DNA of 64,000 bases from JAAYCB01 sp012744395 (lineage in GTDB: Bacteria > Planctomycetota > Planctomycetia > Pirellulales > Thermoguttaceae), in NCBI GenBank assembly GCA_028703175.1, contig JAQVNJ010000013.1, forward strand, positions 7,955-71,954, in the 5' to 3' direction. The notes beneath the pieces were generated by a model, which was given only the letters and a program-made list of their open reading frames with translations, made no database searches and was not told the origin of the DNA. Numbering within the stretch: the stretch's first letter is position 1; each line of letters starts with the position of its first letter. Positions 52,377 to 62,141 of the stretch are shown here, one piece after another. A program made the position numbers and the translations under genes.

Positions 52377-53777
52377 ATGGTCTTCTCCTCCCAGGTCTTC
52401 ATCTTCTATTTTCTGCCCCTGGTCCTGCTGGTCTATTACGTTCTGCCGGGCAACCGGCATCTCTTTCTGCTCCTGGCCAGCTACGTCTTCTACGGCTGGT
52501 GGAATCCGTGGTTCGTGCCGCTGATGCTGTCTGTCACGGCCGCGAACTACGCCTTCGGCCAGTCGATCGCCGCCCCCGGGGCGAGTCGGCGGCGGAAGCG
52601 GATGGCGCTGGTCGGCTCGGTCGTGGCGAGCCTCGGGACGCTGGGCTTCTTCAAGTACTACATGTTCGCGGGACACAACCTCAACTGGCTGCTGGGCAAG
52701 CTGGGAATCGCGCCGTTTCCGCTGGTCGAGGTCGTGTTGCCGATCGGAATCTCGTTCTACGTCTTCCAGAGCCTCAGCTACACGATCGACGTCTATCGGG
52801 GCGAGTCGCCGCCGGTCCGTTCGTTCTTCGACTTCGCCTGCTTCGTAGCGCTGTTTCCGCAATTGATCGCCGGCCCGATCGTCCGCTACAACACGATCGC
52901 CGCGCAGCTCGTTTCGCGGGCGCACACCTGGAACAAGTTTTCCTCGGGAGTGGCGCTGTTCATCCTGGGCCTGGCCAAGAAGGTCCTGCTGGCCAACACG
53001 ATCGGCCAGGTGGCCGACGCCGTTTTCGACGCCCAGGCCCCGGCCGCGCTCGACGCCTGGCTGGGCGTGACCGCCTACGCGTTCCAGATCTACTTCGACT
53101 TCTCCGGCTATTCCGACATGGCGATCGGGCTGGGGCGGATGCTGGGGTTTGAGTTTCCCAGGAACTTCAACGCCCCGTACCTGTCGGAGAGCATTACCGA
53201 TTTCTGGCGGCGGTGGCACATCTCGCTCTCCACGTTCTTGCGCGACTACCTCTATTTCCCCCTCGGCGGAAACCGCCGTGGAATACGGCGGACCTATTTC
53301 AACCTGGCGACCGTGATGCTCTTGGGCGGACTGTGGCACGGCGCCAATTGGACGTTCGTCCTCTGGGGCGCCTACCACGGAACGCTGTTGATCTGGGAGC
53401 GGGCGATGGGCAAGAGCAGCATCTACACCCGGCTGCCGCCGCCCGCGCGGATCGCGATCACGTTCCTCCTGTTGCTGTTCTCCTGGGTGCTGTTTCGTTC
53501 CCCCGACATCATGGACGCCTGGCGATTCCTCAGCGCGATGTTCGGCGGCTCGATCGCCGGGGGCGGCTCGCTGCTGCTGGCGGCGGAGATCTATACGCAA
53601 GGCACGCTGATCATCATGGCTCTCTGCGCCCTGATCGTGTTTCAGCCCGTGCAGACATTCGACTGGGTCGAGACGCTCACCTGGGGCAAAGCGGCGTCGC
53701 TGATCCTCCTGTTCGCGCTGTCGCTGATGACGATGTTTGTTCAGGCGTTCAACCCGTTCCTGTATTTCCAGTTCTAA
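52377..53777 (+). CDS. MBOAT-family O-acyltransferase (AlgI-like)
   Basis: This 466-residue protein has about 11 transmembrane helices and the MBOAT signatures: FFKYYMF, VLPIGISFYVFQSLSYTIDVYRG, FPQLIAGPIVRY, FDFSGYSDMAIGLGRMLG, FWRRWHISLSTFLRDYLYFPLGG, and the catalytic His in GGLWHGANWTFVLWG. AlgI-type proteins pass acetyl groups across the inner membrane for O-acetylation of exported polysaccharides. The next gene encodes the periplasmic transferase partner. No alginate genes are present, so the target is probably another polysaccharide. Confidence 0.92.
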   Translation: MVFSSQVFIFYFLPLVLLVYYVLPGNRHLFLLLASYVFYGWWNPWFVPLMLSVTAANYAFGQSIAAPGASRRRKRMALVGSVVASLGTLGFFKYYMFAGHNLNWLLGKLGIAPFPLVEVVLPIGISFYVFQSLSYTIDVYRGESPPVRSFFDFACFVALFPQLIAGPIVRYNTIAAQLVSRAHTWNKFSSGVALFILGLAKKVLLANTIGQVADAVFDAQAPAALDAWLGVTAYAFQIYFDFSGYSDMAIGLGRMLGFEFPRNFNAPYLSESITDFWRRWHISLSTFLRDYLYFPLGGNRRGIRRTYFNLATVMLLGGLWHGANWTFVLWGAYHGTLLIWERAMGKSSIYTRLPPPARIAITFLLLLFSWVLFRSPDIMDAWRFLSAMFGGSIAGGGSLLLAAEIYTQGTLIIMALCALIVFQPVQTFDWVETLTWGKAASLILLFALSLMTMFVQAFNPFLYFQF

Positions 53778-53807
53778 TGGAATCTGGCGGTTCCCGGAGA
53801 GAGTAGA

Positions 53808-54995
53808 ATGGCCGCAGCCAAGGGTCAGCACGTCTTCCTCACCGGAGCGTTCGTCGCGACGATCTTCGGCGTCGGCCTTCTCCAATCGGGGATTGAAGTC
53901 TCCCGGGGGCAAAGGCCGCGGGCGGCCGACCTGTTTCTGAAGAAACCGACCGAGGCCAACCTGAGAGCCTACGAAAGGAATCTCGAGGAGGCCTCCTGGT
54001 TCGCGGAAAAGGTGCGGCCCACGGTGCAGTATGCACGATTCGCGCTGCTGGGCGACGCCGGACCGAAAACGATTCTGGGGCGGGACGGTTGGCTCTTCTA
54101 CCGCCCCGGGGTCCGGTACCTGATCGAGCCCTGGCCTCCGCAAGCGGGCTGCGGAGTAGGCCAAGGCGATCCTGTTCCGGCGATTCTCGACTTTCGCGAT
54201 CAGCTCGACGGGCGGGGGATCGAATTGCTCGTGGTCCCGGTTCCCGGCAAGGCGAGCGTCTACCCGGAAATGCTCACCGAAAGGGCGCCAGCCCCCGGCC
54301 AGCCGCTCGCCGGGCACACCCGCAAGATCATCGCGCAATTGGAGGAGGCCGGCGTCGCCGTCGTGGACCTGTTCGAGGTCTTCGAGCGGGCCAAGAGGGG
54401 CGAGGAAGCCGGCGGCAAGACGGAATACTACCTGCGGCAGGACACGCACTGGTCGCCCGAGGGAATGCGTCTGGCGGCCCAGGCGACGGCCAGGAAGCTG
54501 CTCGAGCTGGGCCGGGTCGAAAGGGGACAAGTTCAATACGACCTGAAGCCCATTGCGGTCGAGCGGCGCGGCGACATCGTCCGGATGATGCAGGCGCCGC
54601 GGATCGAGCGGTGTTTTCCGGCGGAGACGATCGATTGCACACAGGTCGTTCACCGCCAGTCCGGCGAGGTTTACTGCGATGATCCCGATGCGGAAATCCT
54701 CGTCCTGGGCGACAGTTTTCTGCGCATCTATGAGCAAGACGCACCGGGCTCCGGCGGCATGATCGCCCACCTCGCCCGGGAGCTCGGGGCTCCGCTGGCC
54801 TCCCTGGTGAACGACGGCGGGGCGTCGACGCTGGTCCGGCAAGCGCTCGCGCGCAAGCCGGCGCTGCTGGCCAACAAGAAAGTGGTTGTCTGGGAGCTCA
54901 TCGAACGAGACATCCGCTTCGGCATCGAGGGCTGGCGGAAGGTGCCGCTGCCGGCGGAAAGGCAAGCAGGGATTGCAGCGGCGATGCTTGAATGA
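53808..54995 (+). CDS. AlgJ/AlgX-like SGNH acetyltransferase
   Basis: This 395-residue protein has an N-terminal membrane-anchor helix (VFLTGAFVATIFGVGLL). The SGNH-like domain shows DGWLFYRPG, VPVPGKASVYPEML, the Asp-His pair in RQDTHWSPEGM, and the serine motif LVLGDSFLRIY. These are the catalytic elements of AlgJ/AlgX periplasmic O-acetyltransferases. It lies 30 bases after the MBOAT gene and completes a two-protein acetyl relay. Confidence 0.87.
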   Translation: MAAAKGQHVFLTGAFVATIFGVGLLQSGIEVSRGQRPRAADLFLKKPTEANLRAYERNLEEASWFAEKVRPTVQYARFALLGDAGPKTILGRDGWLFYRPGVRYLIEPWPPQAGCGVGQGDPVPAILDFRDQLDGRGIELLVVPVPGKASVYPEMLTERAPAPGQPLAGHTRKIIAQLEEAGVAVVDLFEVFERAKRGEEAGGKTEYYLRQDTHWSPEGMRLAAQATARKLLELGRVERGQVQYDLKPIAVERRGDIVRMMQAPRIERCFPAETIDCTQVVHRQSGEVYCDDPDAEILVLGDSFLRIYEQDAPGSGGMIAHLARELGAPLASLVNDGGASTLVRQALARKPALLANKKVVVWELIERDIRFGIEGWRKVPLPAERQAGIAAAMLE

Positions 54996-55245
54996 GTGGT
55001 TTCTGGATCAGCGGGCACGGCCCACGATTCCCGACACCAGGGCCTTGAAAGAAGTCGTGTGAACCGCCGCGGCGACTGCGGCGCAGCTTCCGATTCACCC
55101 GCTCCGCCCCCGTTCTTTCCGGCTTGCTGCAAGAGGCGTTGATCTCGCACGGGGCAAGCCCGCTGCTGGCGCCTCGCCACTTGCGTTGACCTCGCCGCTC
55201 GGCCATGCTATATGTGTTCCACAGCTAGATCGGGAGGATTCCGTC

Positions 55246-55635
55246 ATGCCGAACGCCAACCAGTGCGCCTGTACGGGGAAAACGCTGCCCCGCCTGCTCC
55301 GGCCCGGCATCATGGCGTTCCTCGCACAAGGCGACGCCCATGGCTACCAGATCGCCCAGCATCTGTCGGGCATGCGAATGTTCGCCGGGCGAGAACCCGA
55401 CCATGCCGGCATCTATCGGGCCTTGAAGGAGATGGCTGACCAGGGGCTGGTGGCATCTTCCTGGCAGCCCGGCGACGCAGGTCCCAGCAAGCGGGTCTTC
55501 GCGCTGACCGAGGCGGGCAGAGACTGCCTGGAAACGTGGTTGTCCACCTTGTGCGATTACCGCGACGCGATCAATGAGTTGCTGGCCCTGATGCGCCGGG
55601 CGAAGCAGGAGAACGATTGGAGAAATGACAGATGA
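55246..55635 (+). CDS. PadR-family transcriptional regulator
   Basis: This 129-residue winged-helix protein has IMAFLAQGDAHGYQIAQHL (helix-turn-helix) and IYRALKEMADQGLV...KRVFALTEAG (wing), typical of PadR. The C-terminal helix for dimerisation is short. ATG 55246 follows CGGGAGG. Its stop overlaps the start of the radical SAM gene (ATGA, 55632-55635), so it probably regulates its own operon. Cysteines near the N-terminus (NQCACTG) could sense redox or metal, but that is speculative. Confidence 0.88.
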   Translation: MPNANQCACTGKTLPRLLRPGIMAFLAQGDAHGYQIAQHLSGMRMFAGREPDHAGIYRALKEMADQGLVASSWQPGDAGPSKRVFALTEAGRDCLETWLSTLCDYRDAINELLALMRRAKQENDWRNDR

Positions 55636-56723
55636 ACATTGATGCCGGCGTGCGGCGAATATTGAAGGACGCGGAGGAAGGCAAGCCCATCAACAAGATC
55701 GAGGCAGAAACGCTTCTGGCGCTGCCCGCGAATTCGCCCGAGGCGGCCGCTGTTCGCTCCGCCGCAAATGTCCTATCTCGGCGGCGGTTCAGCAACATGG
55801 GCCTGCTCCTTGGCCAGATCGGCGTCGATATGGCTCCGTGCGAGGGCGATTGCGCCTTCTGCTTCTTCGCCAAGTCGCATACGACGGTCCAGCCGTCGGT
55901 CCTGTCCTCCGATCAGATCGCCGCTCGTTGCGAGCGGTTCGCCGCCGGAGGGGCGCGGGGCGTATTCCTGATGACCATGCACCGCTTCGGCTTTGAGTGG
56001 TTCCGCGACCTGTGCGCCGAACTGCGGCGCCGGATACCCCCGGAGCTTGAGATTCTGGCGAATGTCGGAGACGTCACGTCTTCCCAATTGCACGAGCTCC
56101 GAGACGCCGGGATATCGGGGGCGTATCACGTCTGCCGCTTGCGCGAAGGAACCGACTCCTGGATGAACCCGGGGGACCGGCGGGCAACGATCGAGCGGAT
56201 CATCGAAGCCGGGCTGTCGTGGTTCAACCTCTGCGAACCCGTCGGACCGGAGCACACTCCCGCGGAACTGGCCGAACAAATCTGGATGGGTGTCGAGCTG
56301 CCCTGTAGGCAGCACGGAGCAATGCAGCGGTTCCCGGTTCCCGGATCACCCCTCTACCATCATGGCCAGGTGTCGCTGGCCAGGCTCGGCCAGGTCGTCG
56401 CCGTGGTGGCGCTGGCGACGCGCGCCAGCCCCGAGACCACAAGCATCGCCGTCAACGTGTCCAACCTGGTCGGATTGTTCAGCGGCGCCAATGCATTCTT
56501 CCCCGAAGCGGGTGAGCCCGATTCTCGGGATGCCGAATTCGAAAGGCCCGACGGGCGGGACGGATTCACCACCGCCCTCTGGCGGCAGAGCAATGAGATC
56601 ACGACCGCCGATTGCCGCAACATGATGCTGGCGGCGGGATTCTCGCACCTCATGGACGCCAATGGCAAGCCGAGCAGCCCCTTGGAGCCAACGGCTTTCG
56701 GCCAATCGCAATCCGCTCACTAA
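55632..56723 (+). CDS. radical SAM enzyme, biotin-synthase-like
   Basis: This 363-residue protein has the radical SAM cluster motif CEGDCAFC (Cys70, Cys74, Cys77), a BioB-like start (KINKIEAETLLALP), an AdoMet-contacting region AGGARGVFLMTMHRF, ILANVGDVTSSQLHELRDAGISGAYH, and a late domain ending with MMLAAGFSHLMDANG. The order resembles BioB/HydE-type proteins, but no second-cluster cysteines are evident, and BioF, BioA and hydrogenase genes are absent. The reaction is unknown. It is translationally coupled to a PadR regulator. Confidence 0.85.
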   Translation: MNIDAGVRRILKDAEEGKPINKIEAETLLALPANSPEAAAVRSAANVLSRRRFSNMGLLLGQIGVDMAPCEGDCAFCFFAKSHTTVQPSVLSSDQIAARCERFAAGGARGVFLMTMHRFGFEWFRDLCAELRRRIPPELEILANVGDVTSSQLHELRDAGISGAYHVCRLREGTDSWMNPGDRRATIERIIEAGLSWFNLCEPVGPEHTPAELAEQIWMGVELPCRQHGAMQRFPVPGSPLYHHGQVSLARLGQVVAVVALATRASPETTSIAVNVSNLVGLFSGANAFFPEAGEPDSRDAEFERPDGRDGFTTALWRQSNEITTADCRNMMLAAGFSHLMDANGKPSSPLEPTAFGQSQSAH

Positions 56724-56768
56724 AGGCCGGCGGCGATCGAACGGCGCGCCTTCAGCCGCAGCTGCCAC

Positions 56769-58154
56769 CTACTCCACTCTGGCCGCCAGCCGCTCGGCGC
56801 AGGCGGCGATCCGCTCTTCGATGTCCTCGCACCACCGCTCGGCCGGCAGCCCGTAGACGTTGAACGCGCCCGCCTCGTAGCGCCCCTCCTCCCAGACGCG
56901 ATGCGAGGGGATGTAAGACATCACGTCGTTGGCGTAACCGGTGACCCAGGTTCGCGGGCCGAACTGGCTCTTGAAGCGGATCGCGTAATCGACCACGACT
57001 TCGCCGCCCAGCACGATCCAGAGTTGCTCCTCGCCAAGCTTCCAGACCTGGACCGGGTAGGGATAGGACGTGGCCCAGACGCGGCCCGCGTCCAACTCGT
57101 CCAGGAGGCGCTTGGCCCAGCGGGCCGTGTAGCCGCTCTTCTTGGCCGTCGCTTCCAGCTCTTCGCGCGTGGGCTGCTCGCCGAACGGCAGGTCGAGGAC
57201 CTCGAAGGCCGCGCGGATGCGGGGCGCGACCGGGCGGAGCGACTTCGCCAACACGTCGTCGACGGCGCCGGCCAGCATCGAGCCGTATTTCTGGCAGAGT
57301 TCCACCGTGCGCCGCGGCAGCGGGTTCTGGTCCGCCCCGCAACCCATGTAGAACATCGCCAGCATGCCCGGATGGCGCTCCTGCAAGACGATCTGGGCGA
57401 AGCCCGAATAGTCGCCGCACCACTGGTAGAAGCTCAGCGTCGTGTTGTGGCAGGCGTAGCCGAAGACGACGGCCCGCGGGGCGCTGTCCGGGCCCCGGGC
57501 GGCCAGGACCGGCACGCTATGCTCGACCGGCCCGCGGAGGGCCTCGCCCCGTTTGCGGATTTCCTCGACCTGTGCCTCCGGGTTGTTGCGGCGGTTGACG
57601 GCGAATTCGGTCTTACCCTCGCCAGACCAGAGCGTGCCGGGCTCGGTCGCCGAGAGGGCCTTGGCCGCCGTGTCGACCACCTTCTGCACCAGTTCGGCCG
57701 AATAGGCTTCGATCCGGGCCGGCTGTTCGGGGAATTTCTCCAGCGGATAGATGTCGGTCAGGCCTGCCTGCAAGACGGGGCCGGAATGCGTGTGCGAGCT
57801 GGTCAGCATGATCCGCGAGCGGTCCAGGCCGCAGCGCTTGCCCAACTCGGCGCAGATGCGATCGGCCAACCCCTTGGGGAAGCCGAGCAGGTCGGTGGTC
57901 ACGATCACCGCCCGGCCGCCATCGGCCGCGTCCAGCGCCAGGGCCTTGACCCACAGCTGGTGCAGCGTCCCTTCGGACGGCCGGTCGCGACCGCCGTAGC
58001 CGGCCAGCCAGAGAGGCTCCCGCGGCGTGATCTCGGTCTGGGCGGTGCCCAGCTTCCAGGCGGCGGGCTCGCCGCCGCGGGCGGGCGCCAGGCCGAGCAC
58101 CAGGACCAGAAGGATCGAGAGAATCGTCTTCAGCACGGAATCGAGCAGGCGCAT
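56769..58154 (-). CDS. secreted neutral/alkaline ceramidase-like hydrolase
   Basis: This 461-residue protein has a signal peptide (TILSILLVLVLGLAPARG). The N-terminal ceramidase-like domain has LGTAQTEITPREPLWLAGYGGR, VKALALDAADGGRAVIVTTDLLG and the zinc-binding SSHTHSGPVL, plus later His and Glu residues (FGYACHNTTLS). Ceramidases cleave the amide bond of ceramide; many planctomycete paralogues have unknown amide substrates. It is alone between the radical SAM operon and the TPR gene. Confidence 0.85.
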   Translation of the reverse strand: MRLLDSVLKTILSILLVLVLGLAPARGGEPAAWKLGTAQTEITPREPLWLAGYGGRDRPSEGTLHQLWVKALALDAADGGRAVIVTTDLLGFPKGLADRICAELGKRCGLDRSRIMLTSSHTHSGPVLQAGLTDIYPLEKFPEQPARIEAYSAELVQKVVDTAAKALSATEPGTLWSGEGKTEFAVNRRNNPEAQVEEIRKRGEALRGPVEHSVPVLAARGPDSAPRAVVFGYACHNTTLSFYQWCGDYSGFAQIVLQERHPGMLAMFYMGCGADQNPLPRRTVELCQKYGSMLAGAVDDVLAKSLRPVAPRIRAAFEVLDLPFGEQPTREELEATAKKSGYTARWAKRLLDELDAGRVWATSYPYPVQVWKLGEEQLWIVLGGEVVVDYAIRFKSQFGPRTWVTGYANDVMSYIPSHRVWEEGRYEAGAFNVYGLPAERWCEDIEERIAACAERLAARVE

Positions 58155-58582
58155 GGTGCAATTCCTCACAAGGTCGGTAAGAGATTCGGAACAGGGCGGA
58201 TCGCAGGGGGCGAGACTCCCCGAGCCGGAACCGCCAAACGGTCTCGGCGCCGAACAGCCGCACACTGTTCGACTTGCCGATCTCGCCGGCGCCCGCCGGG
58301 CCGGCCGTGCAGGCGCCGTGCAGCCTGGCCTCGGCGCCGCAGCGGAGCGTTTTCCGTCATGCGGGGCACCCGGGAAAGGTTGCCCCCATTGTCCCGGCCC
58401 CTGACTCGCCACGCAAGCTCGCGGACTCGTTTCCAAACCCGGACTGGAATGTCCCTTGGACTTGGTGGATAATCTCCTCGATTGGGGCCGCCAGGCCCTG
58501 AATTGCGGCGAAGCAACACCGCGATGCAACCAGCCGCCCGGGCCGAAGATCTCGATCGTCCGAGGCGAAAGGAGGACGAAGC
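58155..58582. other. divergent intergenic region
   Basis: It lies between the ceramidase-like gene and the TPR gene; no gene or repeat is supported. Confidence 0.4.
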
Positions 58583-59491
58583 GTGAGCGGAGGACTTGTT
58601 GCCTTGGCCATCGTTCTTGGCGCTGCCCCGAACGGCGCGGCGGATTTCGCGGCCGATTTCCAGGAGGCCGAGCGGCTCTTCGACCGGCAGGAGTACGAGG
58701 CCGCCGCATTGGCCTTCGAGCGACTCGCCGCCGCCGCGCCGAACAGCCACGGCCAGGCGGCGAGCATCTCTTTCGCCGCCAGGTGCCGTGGACGGCTCAA
58801 GCAGGTGGATCGGGCGCTCGAGGCGGCCAGAACGATCGAGGCCGGGCCCCTGTCGGCCTACACACGGATGGAAATCCTCGCCGACAACAAGAGGTACCGG
58901 GAATTGATCGCCGACTTCAAGGATGAGCCGATCGCCGACTGGCCGGATCGCATCAATTACCTGGGGTTCGCCCTCCGTGCCGGGGCGTACATCGCGATTG
59001 GCGACAGGCGGGCGGCGATCGCCGACGGCGAGCAGTGCGTCGAGCTGGCCGGTTCGGATGTCTGGGTCAAGCTTGAATTGCTGAACCAGGTCGCCTCCCA
59101 ATACGGCGAACTCGGCGACGACGCCAAGGCGCTGGCCGTATACCGGCGAGCGCTGGCGATCTACGAAGAAGAACCGGCCCGCAAGGGGCGATGGCTCTAT
59201 CCCCAGGCGCTGCTCGGGGCGGCCCGCATCCAGCTCCGCCAGGGCAAGCACGGCGAGGCCTCGGCAATTCTCGCCCAGTTCGGCGACACGTCCGCAGAGA
59301 GCCGGAGAAACGTCTGGGCGTTTCTTGTGTTGGAGGCCTATGGAGACATCCACGCGGACCAGGGACGCAAGGCCGACGCGCTGGCCAAGTACGAGGACGC
59401 CACGACGATCAGCACGCATCAAAGCTATCTCGATCGGGTCCAGGAAAAGATCGAGGCGCTGAAAAGCCCGCCGCCAAGGAGCCCCCAATGA
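58583..59491 (+). CDS. TPR-repeat protein
   Basis: This 302-residue protein starts at GTG 58583, chosen because AGGAGG is seven bases upstream and a weak signal-peptide-like stretch (LVALAIVLGAAPNGAA) follows. The rest is helical with tetratricopeptide-like repeats (EAERLFDRQEYEAAALAFERL, DDAKALAVYRRALAIYEE). These act as scaffolds. The stop overlaps the DUF4838 start (ATGA at 59488), so the two proteins are coupled. Confidence 0.78.
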   Translation: MSGGLVALAIVLGAAPNGAADFAADFQEAERLFDRQEYEAAALAFERLAAAAPNSHGQAASISFAARCRGRLKQVDRALEAARTIEAGPLSAYTRMEILADNKRYRELIADFKDEPIADWPDRINYLGFALRAGAYIAIGDRRAAIADGEQCVELAGSDVWVKLELLNQVASQYGELGDDAKALAVYRRALAIYEEEPARKGRWLYPQALLGAARIQLRQGKHGEASAILAQFGDTSAESRRNVWAFLVLEAYGDIHADQGRKADALAKYEDATTISTHQSYLDRVQEKIEALKSPPPRSPQ

Positions 59492-61986
59492 AAGACCGAC
59501 TTTGCTTCCTCCTCGCCCTGCTGGCGGCCGGACCGGCCCTCGGCGCGGTGGACCTCGTCGAGAATGGCCGCGCGGTCTGCGAAATCGTGATCGCCGCGGA
59601 TGCGGTGCCGGGAGTCAAGCTGGCGGCCGCGGACTTGCAGAAGCACCTGGAGTTGATCTCCGGCGCCCGGGTTGCGATTGTCGATGCGCCGTCGCCGGGC
59701 GTGAGAAGCCGCGTCTACGTCGGCGCAAGCGCGTTCACCCGGAAGCTCGGTTTCCACCCGGCGGCGTTCGGCGGCAGCGGCCTGGAGATCGTCGCCAGGG
59801 ACGACTACGTGATTCTCGACGGGCCCACCCGGCACTGGAAGGCGTCTCCGTACGGGCAGACCGCCGCGGACAGCCACTACCTCAACGGCAGCGTGATCAG
59901 CGGCGAAGTCGCCGCGAAGCCGGACGGTTTCCCTTCGCCCGGCCTGAAGAGCTGGCAGGACTTCTGCGGCGAGAAATTCACGACGATCCATTTGAACAAC
60001 GGTCCCGGCTCGTTCAACGCGCCGCTGGGGATCTATACGAATGACGATCTCGGCGCCTGGTACGCGGTGGCGGAACTGCTGGAGCAACTGGGCGTCCGCT
60101 GGTACATGCCCTATGAGAACGGCACGGTGATTCCGCCGAAGAAGACGATCTCCGTGGCCGAGCAGCATCTCAAGAAGGAGGCGAAGTTCGGCAAGCGCGA
60201 GTGGTGCTACTACGGCACGATGCGGACCGACGGCGAGGGGATCGCCTGGCTGAAACGGCTGAAGGCGGGCAACCACGCGATCATCCTCTACAACCACACG
60301 ACCTACGCGATCTACAGTTCCTACGAGCAGCAGCTTCTCCACCCGGAATACCTCGCCCGCGACAGCCAGGGGAAGCCCTACATCGGCTATCCGAGCGGGC
60401 GTGGGATGCCGCGCTACACGGACCCGGGATTCCGCCGGGCGGCCGCGACGTACATGAACAAGGTCTTCGAGGCCCAGCCCGACTTGTCGGCGGTCAGCGT
60501 CGGCCCGCCGGACGGCGGTGTAACGATGGACGCCCGCGACATGGCCGCCTTCGGCAAGCCGACCGACACCGTCGAGCAGAAGGCGTCGAACTATGTCTGG
60601 GACTTCCACGTGTACCTGGCCGCAGAGCTGAAGACGTCGCACCCCGGCAAGGACCTCCTTTACATGTCCGGGGCCGGGGCCAGCGCGCTGCCGACGAACA
60701 TCGCCGAATTTCCCGGCAATATCCTCATCCCTCCGCATATCGCCCCCAGCTCGCTGTGGGCCCTCGAAAGCCATCGCCGCGCGGTGACCGAACGCCATCG
60801 CCAATGGCTCGCAAAGATGCCGGCCGTCCGCCGCGCGCCCGCCTGGGACCACTGGCTCAGCTACCGCACGCCGACCCATCCCCGCTACCCGGTCGTCTTC
60901 ACCAAGGCGCTCCAGAGCCAGATGAAGCAGATTCAGCCGTACGTCTGCGGCAAGTTCATCGAGATTCAGCCGGGCGAGGGCCGCGACGCCGGCGGCCAGG
61001 CGATCCGGCGGTTGGGCGTGCCCGGCCTGGTCCACCTGATGGTCTACTGGCAGAACAAGCTGTTCTGGGACCCCGACGCCGACCGGGCGGAGGTTCTCGG
61101 CGAGTACTACCGGCTGTTCTTCGGCCCGGCCGAGGCGGAGATGCGAGCCTTCTACGAGCTGGCCGAGGAGGTCTGGAGCCGGCCCGCCTCGCGGAGTCTC
61201 ACCGAGAGCACCGGATTTCTCCAGGAGGCCGACGTCGACCGCTACTTCGAACTCCTCGCCAAGGCCCGCGCCAAGGCCGGCAAGGGCACGGTCTACGACG
61301 ATCGCATCGCCCGCATCGAAGGCGAAATGCAGTCGCTCAAGAAGCTCTTCCCGAACCTCAAGCGCAGCGGGCCTTCAATCCGCGCATATCCGGCGCCGTC
61401 GCCGCCGGCGATCGACGGCGCGATTGAAGAATATCGCTACGGTTGGACGCCCCTCCGGGATACCACGACCGGCCAGGCGCCGGCCAAGAATGCGACCCGC
61501 GCCGCGCTGGCGATGACGGCCGACAAGTCGGCACTCCTCGTCGCGGCGGTCTGCCATGAGAGCCGGATGGCGGAGCTCAAGGCGGATTGCCGGACGGGCG
61601 ACGATCCAAGCATCTTCGAGGACGACGTGATCGAGGTCTACGTCAACACGCCGGAGCGATCCTACTTCAAGGTCGTCGTGAACCCCAACGGCGCGATCTT
61701 TGACGAGACCACCGACGTGGCGTTGATCGACCGCGACACGCTGCCGATCCTCTGGAACCCCGGCACGAAAGCCGCGGTGAAGAAGTTCGCCGATCGCTGG
61801 ACCGTCGAGATCATGATTCCCACCGGCGATTTCGGCCAACTCGGCCCCAGCCAGGATTTCCCCTGGGGAATCCAGGTCGGGCGCACCCGCTTCACCGGCG
61901 GAACGCGCGAAGCCTGGGCGCTGGCGCCGACCAGCGGCGGGCCGTACCGGACGTTGAATCGCTGGGGTAATCTCTGGGTGAGGTGA
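59488..61986 (+). CDS. secreted DUF4838 protein with C-terminal CBM9-like domain
   Basis: This 832-residue protein has a signal peptide (MKDRLCFLLALLAAGPALGA), an N-terminal glycosidase-associated region (residues 20-190; ADLQKHLELISGARV), and the DUF4838 core with TNDDLGAWYAVAELLEQLGVRWYMP and SVGPPDGGVTMDARDMAAF. A C-terminal beta-sandwich (about 640-832, PAIDGAIEEYRYGWTPL...VTVY-type strands) resembles carbohydrate-binding CBM9 domains. DUF4838 has alpha-glucuronidase-like TIM-barrel similarity, so a carbohydrate hydrolase is plausible. It is coupled to the TPR gene. Confidence 0.85.
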   Translation: MKDRLCFLLALLAAGPALGAVDLVENGRAVCEIVIAADAVPGVKLAAADLQKHLELISGARVAIVDAPSPGVRSRVYVGASAFTRKLGFHPAAFGGSGLEIVARDDYVILDGPTRHWKASPYGQTAADSHYLNGSVISGEVAAKPDGFPSPGLKSWQDFCGEKFTTIHLNNGPGSFNAPLGIYTNDDLGAWYAVAELLEQLGVRWYMPYENGTVIPPKKTISVAEQHLKKEAKFGKREWCYYGTMRTDGEGIAWLKRLKAGNHAIILYNHTTYAIYSSYEQQLLHPEYLARDSQGKPYIGYPSGRGMPRYTDPGFRRAAATYMNKVFEAQPDLSAVSVGPPDGGVTMDARDMAAFGKPTDTVEQKASNYVWDFHVYLAAELKTSHPGKDLLYMSGAGASALPTNIAEFPGNILIPPHIAPSSLWALESHRRAVTERHRQWLAKMPAVRRAPAWDHWLSYRTPTHPRYPVVFTKALQSQMKQIQPYVCGKFIEIQPGEGRDAGGQAIRRLGVPGLVHLMVYWQNKLFWDPDADRAEVLGEYYRLFFGPAEAEMRAFYELAEEVWSRPASRSLTESTGFLQEADVDRYFELLAKARAKAGKGTVYDDRIARIEGEMQSLKKLFPNLKRSGPSIRAYPAPSPPAIDGAIEEYRYGWTPLRDTTTGQAPAKNATRAALAMTADKSALLVAAVCHESRMAELKADCRTGDDPSIFEDDVIEVYVNTPERSYFKVVVNPNGAIFDETTDVALIDRDTLPILWNPGTKAAVKKFADRWTVEIMIPTGDFGQLGPSQDFPWGIQVGRTRFTGGTREAWALAPTSGGPYRTLNRWGNLWVR

Positions 61987-62141
61987 TCGGGCCGGCGGCG
62001 CTCGACAACCGCGTCGACTGCAACAGGCTGGGCTCCGTTCCCGGAAGACCTGAGTGATGAACGGACCGCCTGGCAGCGCGGGACGCGGGCTGGATGACGC
62101 CCGGCAAGCGGCAGAAAGCGGCAACGGCAAGGCTCCGCCGG

